From Kiritimatiellia bacterium (lineage in GTDB: Bacteria; Verrucomicrobiota; Kiritimatiellia; UBA8416; SLMC01): a stretch of DNA of 6,573 nt. The notes beneath the pieces are model-generated. The model searched no databases. It had not been told where the DNA came from and saw nothing but the letters and a program-made list of their open reading frames with translations. The position numbers were made by a program, and so were the translations under genes. The stretch lies in assembly GCA_007133745.1 (NCBI GenBank), contig SLMC01000219.1:1-6573 (forward strand), written 5' to 3'. This document shows positions 5,039-6,573 of this stretch, piece by piece. Each line of letters opens with the position of its first letter. The stretch's first letter is position 1.

Positions 5039-5569
5039 ATGAAAATCCCTGTTAATTCCATCATCATACGCGATCGGGTCCGCAAGGACATCGGAGACAT
5101 CACGTCCCTGATGAAAAGCATGAAAGACCACGGGCAGCTCAACCCGATCGCTCTGACGCGCGACAACGAACTGATTGCCGGCCATCGTCGGCTGCTGGCC
5201 GCCCAGCGGCTGTCCTGGCAATACATCGACGCCCATATTGTCGAACGCGATTCGGCGGCGGAAAAACTTGAACTGGAACTGGAAGAAAACGTTCATCGCA
5301 AGGACTTCTCGCCCGAAGAGCTTCTGGACGGTTTTCGCAGACTCGAAAAACTGCGCCAACCCCCGCTGTCGGGCCGTATCGGACGCTTCCTTCGGAACCT
5401 GTTCAGAAAACTGTTTCGCCGCAAGCAGAGGGCCGAATACGACGAGGCGACAACGCCGGATGCCTCCGTTCCCGACGAAGCCCTGCCGACCAACCCGTCT
5501 TACGCCCATGCGCCTAACGACCCCGATTCGCAAAAAAACGGATCGGACGCCGACCCGTACGGCATTTAA
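5039..5569 (+). CDS. ParB N-terminal-domain protein with basic C-terminal helix
   Basis: This is a 176-residue protein. Residues 1-90 form a ParB/Srx-like domain: IPVNSIIIRDRVRKDIGD (3-20), a helix leading to GQLNPIALTRDNELIAG (32-48), the GHRRLLAA box (48-55, with His where true ParB has Glu in GERR), and LEENVHRKDFSPEEL (81-95). The last retains the ParB EN-x-x-R signature at E83, N84 and R87. The ParB helix-turn-helix is absent. In its place come RRLEKL (100-105) and an arginine-rich amphipathic stretch, GRIGRFLRNLFRKLFRRK (112-129), which could bind membrane surface or an acidic partner. An acidic, proline-rich disordered tail follows (132-176). It heads the second operon, 19 bp before the acyl carrier protein, and is a paralogue of the 1369-1785 protein. 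Similar small ParB-like proteins are, as I recall, frequent in spirochaetes. Function is unknown. Confidence 0.88.
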   Translation: MKIPVNSIIIRDRVRKDIGDITSLMKSMKDHGQLNPIALTRDNELIAGHRRLLAAQRLSWQYIDAHIVERDSAAEKLELELEENVHRKDFSPEELLDGFRRLEKLRQPPLSGRIGRFLRNLFRKLFRRKQRAEYDEATTPDASVPDEALPTNPSYAHAPNDPDSQKNGSDADPYGI

Positions 5570-5588
5570 CGGAAGGATACTTTGCGTT

Positions 5589-5834
5589 ATGAACACTGAT
5601 GAAATCATGGGCAAACTGCGTGAAATCATGCGAGCGTCATCGCAAGCCAAGGTGGACTGGTCCGCTGTCGGAGCCGACACGGCCATTGCGGACTTGGGTT
5701 TCGATTCCCTGGCCATACTGGACCTGATTTACGACATTCAGCAGGGCTTCGGCGTTGATTTCGACGCCGAAGAAATGACGCACGTGGGCACTGTTGGCGC
5801 ACTGGCCGAATTCCTCAAAACCAGAATGGCCTGA
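5589..5834 (+). CDS. acyl carrier protein
   Basis: This 81-residue acidic protein has the classic ACP four-helix pattern. The 4'-phosphopantetheine attachment serine is S40 in LGFDSLAILDL (36-46). Helix III and the loop carry FGVDFDAEEM (54-63), and the last helix is TVGALAEFLKTRM (68-80). The motif reads DSLAILDL rather than the DSLDTVEL-like form of housekeeping AcpP, which suggests a specialised carrier, although I cannot exclude the main fatty-acid ACP. The start at 5589 is preceded by AAGGA (5573-5577) at a rather long 11-nt spacing. No better in-frame start fits the ACP fold. It lies 19 bp after the ParB-like gene and 20 bp before the acyltransferase, which would use acyl-ACP as donor. 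Confidence 0.93.
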   Translation: MNTDEIMGKLREIMRASSQAKVDWSAVGADTAIADLGFDSLAILDLIYDIQQGFGVDFDAEEMTHVGTVGALAEFLKTRMA

Positions 5835-5854
5835 CGCGAAAGGCAACGTCCCGT

Positions 5855-6573
5855 ATGCATGTCAGGCACAGGCTTGAATATGTCGCGCTCAAGGCCGGAC
5901 TGGGCCTGTTTCGCATTCTGTCCGCATCGGCTGGCGTTCGGCTGGGCGCCGGCATGGGCGCCGCATGGTACGCGCTCGATCGCCGCCGCCGCAAGACCGC
6001 TCGCGACAACATCGCCGCCTGCAAAATTGCCGAAGGCCAAGCGGCTCGACGCATCGCCAAAGCCTCCTTCGTCCATTTCGGCGCCATGATTGCCGAAGCG
6101 CTGCAAAACAACCAAATACCCGGTACGCGGCTTCATGTCGTTTCCGACATCCATCCGGACACCATGGCGCTTCTCCAAAAACCTGGACAAGGCGTCATCC
6201 TTGTGTCCGGCCATCTGGGCAACTGGGAAATTGCGGCCCAGCATCTCGGAACCATCAAGCCTGTCGTCGGCATTGCCAAAGCCATGAAAAATCCTCGCAC
6301 CGACCGCCTGATCAAAACCTTGAAAACCAATGACAACTTTCAGTTGATCCCGATGCGCGACGCGGATGCCGGCCGATTCTTCAAAGCGCTCAAATCGGGA
6401 AGCATTCTAGCTTTACTGGCCGATCAGCATGCCAAAGGCAACAAGTTCATGATCGATTTTTTCGGAATGCCCGCATCGGCCCATCCCTCCCCCGCCCTGC
6501 TTCACCTTGTGACGCGAATCCCTGTCTGCTTCGGATTCTGCCTGCGCGAGGGCCCCATGCGATACCGGTTTTC
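5855..6573 (+). CDS. LpxL/HtrB-type lysophospholipid/lipid A acyltransferase (5' part)
   Basis: The frame stays open for 239 codons to the window edge; the family is about 290-310 residues, so the last fifth is missing. These inner-membrane enzymes transfer acyl chains from acyl-ACP to lipid A precursors or related lipids. The HX4E catalytic motif is present as HLGNWE (H120 to E125), preceded by GQGVILVSG (111-119). The downstream block LLADQHAKGNKFMIDFFG (187-204) and the PSPALLHLVTRIPV segment (211-224) match the family pattern. The N-terminus (YVALKAGLGLFRILSASAG, 9-27) is a moderately hydrophobic helix fitting the membrane anchor of LpxL. The ATG at 5855 follows AAGG (5840-5843) at a loose 11-nt spacing. 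The directly upstream ACP is a natural donor. Lipid A, ornithine lipid or polyene-type acceptors cannot be told apart here. Confidence 0.9.
   Translation, partial: MHVRHRLEYVALKAGLGLFRILSASAGVRLGAGMGAAWYALDRRRRKTARDNIAACKIAEGQAARRIAKASFVHFGAMIAEALQNNQIPGTRLHVVSDIHPDTMALLQKPGQGVILVSGHLGNWEIAAQHLGTIKPVVGIAKAMKNPRTDRLIKTLKTNDNFQLIPMRDADAGRFFKALKSGSILALLADQHAKGNKFMIDFFGMPASAHPSPALLHLVTRIPVCFGFCLREGPMRYRF

Overview
The window is a compact, roughly 58-60% GC bacterial segment. Almost every complete gene belongs to biotin-dependent carboxylation or acyl-chain metabolism. A lipid A-type (LpxL/HtrB/lysophospholipid) acyltransferase points to a Gram-negative cell envelope. Small ParB-domain proteins next to carboxylase genes and the OadA-type carboxyltransferase recall, from memory only, spirochaetes and anaerobic PVC-group bacteria such as Kiritimatiellota. 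The sequence alone does not settle the taxon.

Layout. Positions 1-43 may hold the first codons of a divergent minus-strand gene. Positions 44-513 are intergenic and hold a composite low-complexity repeat element (about 103-335) followed by the leader of the first operon. Positions 514-4762 form one tight plus-strand operon: accD, a small ParB-domain protein, accA, and a large fused gene. The fused gene joins an OadA/PycB-type carboxyltransferase to a complete AccB-like (BCCP) module. Gaps are 18, 2 and 26 bp. Positions 4763-5038 are a second intergenic region with an imperfect 30-bp-arm hairpin and a second copy of the G/T-rich repeat found upstream of accD. Positions 5039-6573 form a second plus-strand unit: a second ParB-domain paralogue, a small acyl carrier protein, and the 5' part of the acyltransferase, which runs off the right edge.

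How the genes may work together. AccA and AccD are the two halves of the acetyl-CoA carboxyltransferase. The fusion gene supplies a biotin carrier that looks like AccB, tethered to a carboxyltransferase domain whose family acts on pyruvate/oxaloacetate. No biotin carboxylase (AccC) is present here. The composition resembles the Propionibacterium transcarboxylase, which has an acyl-CoA carboxyltransferase, a 5S OadA-like carboxyltransferase and a biotin carrier, but here the acyl-CoA half is the acetyl-CoA enzyme. An attractive but unproven inference is that carboxyl groups pass between oxaloacetate/pyruvate and acetyl-CoA/malonyl-CoA, either without ATP or alongside a conventional AccC encoded elsewhere. 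The two HTH-less ParB-fold proteins, one in each operon, have no known job in lipid metabolism and are the main unexplained components.
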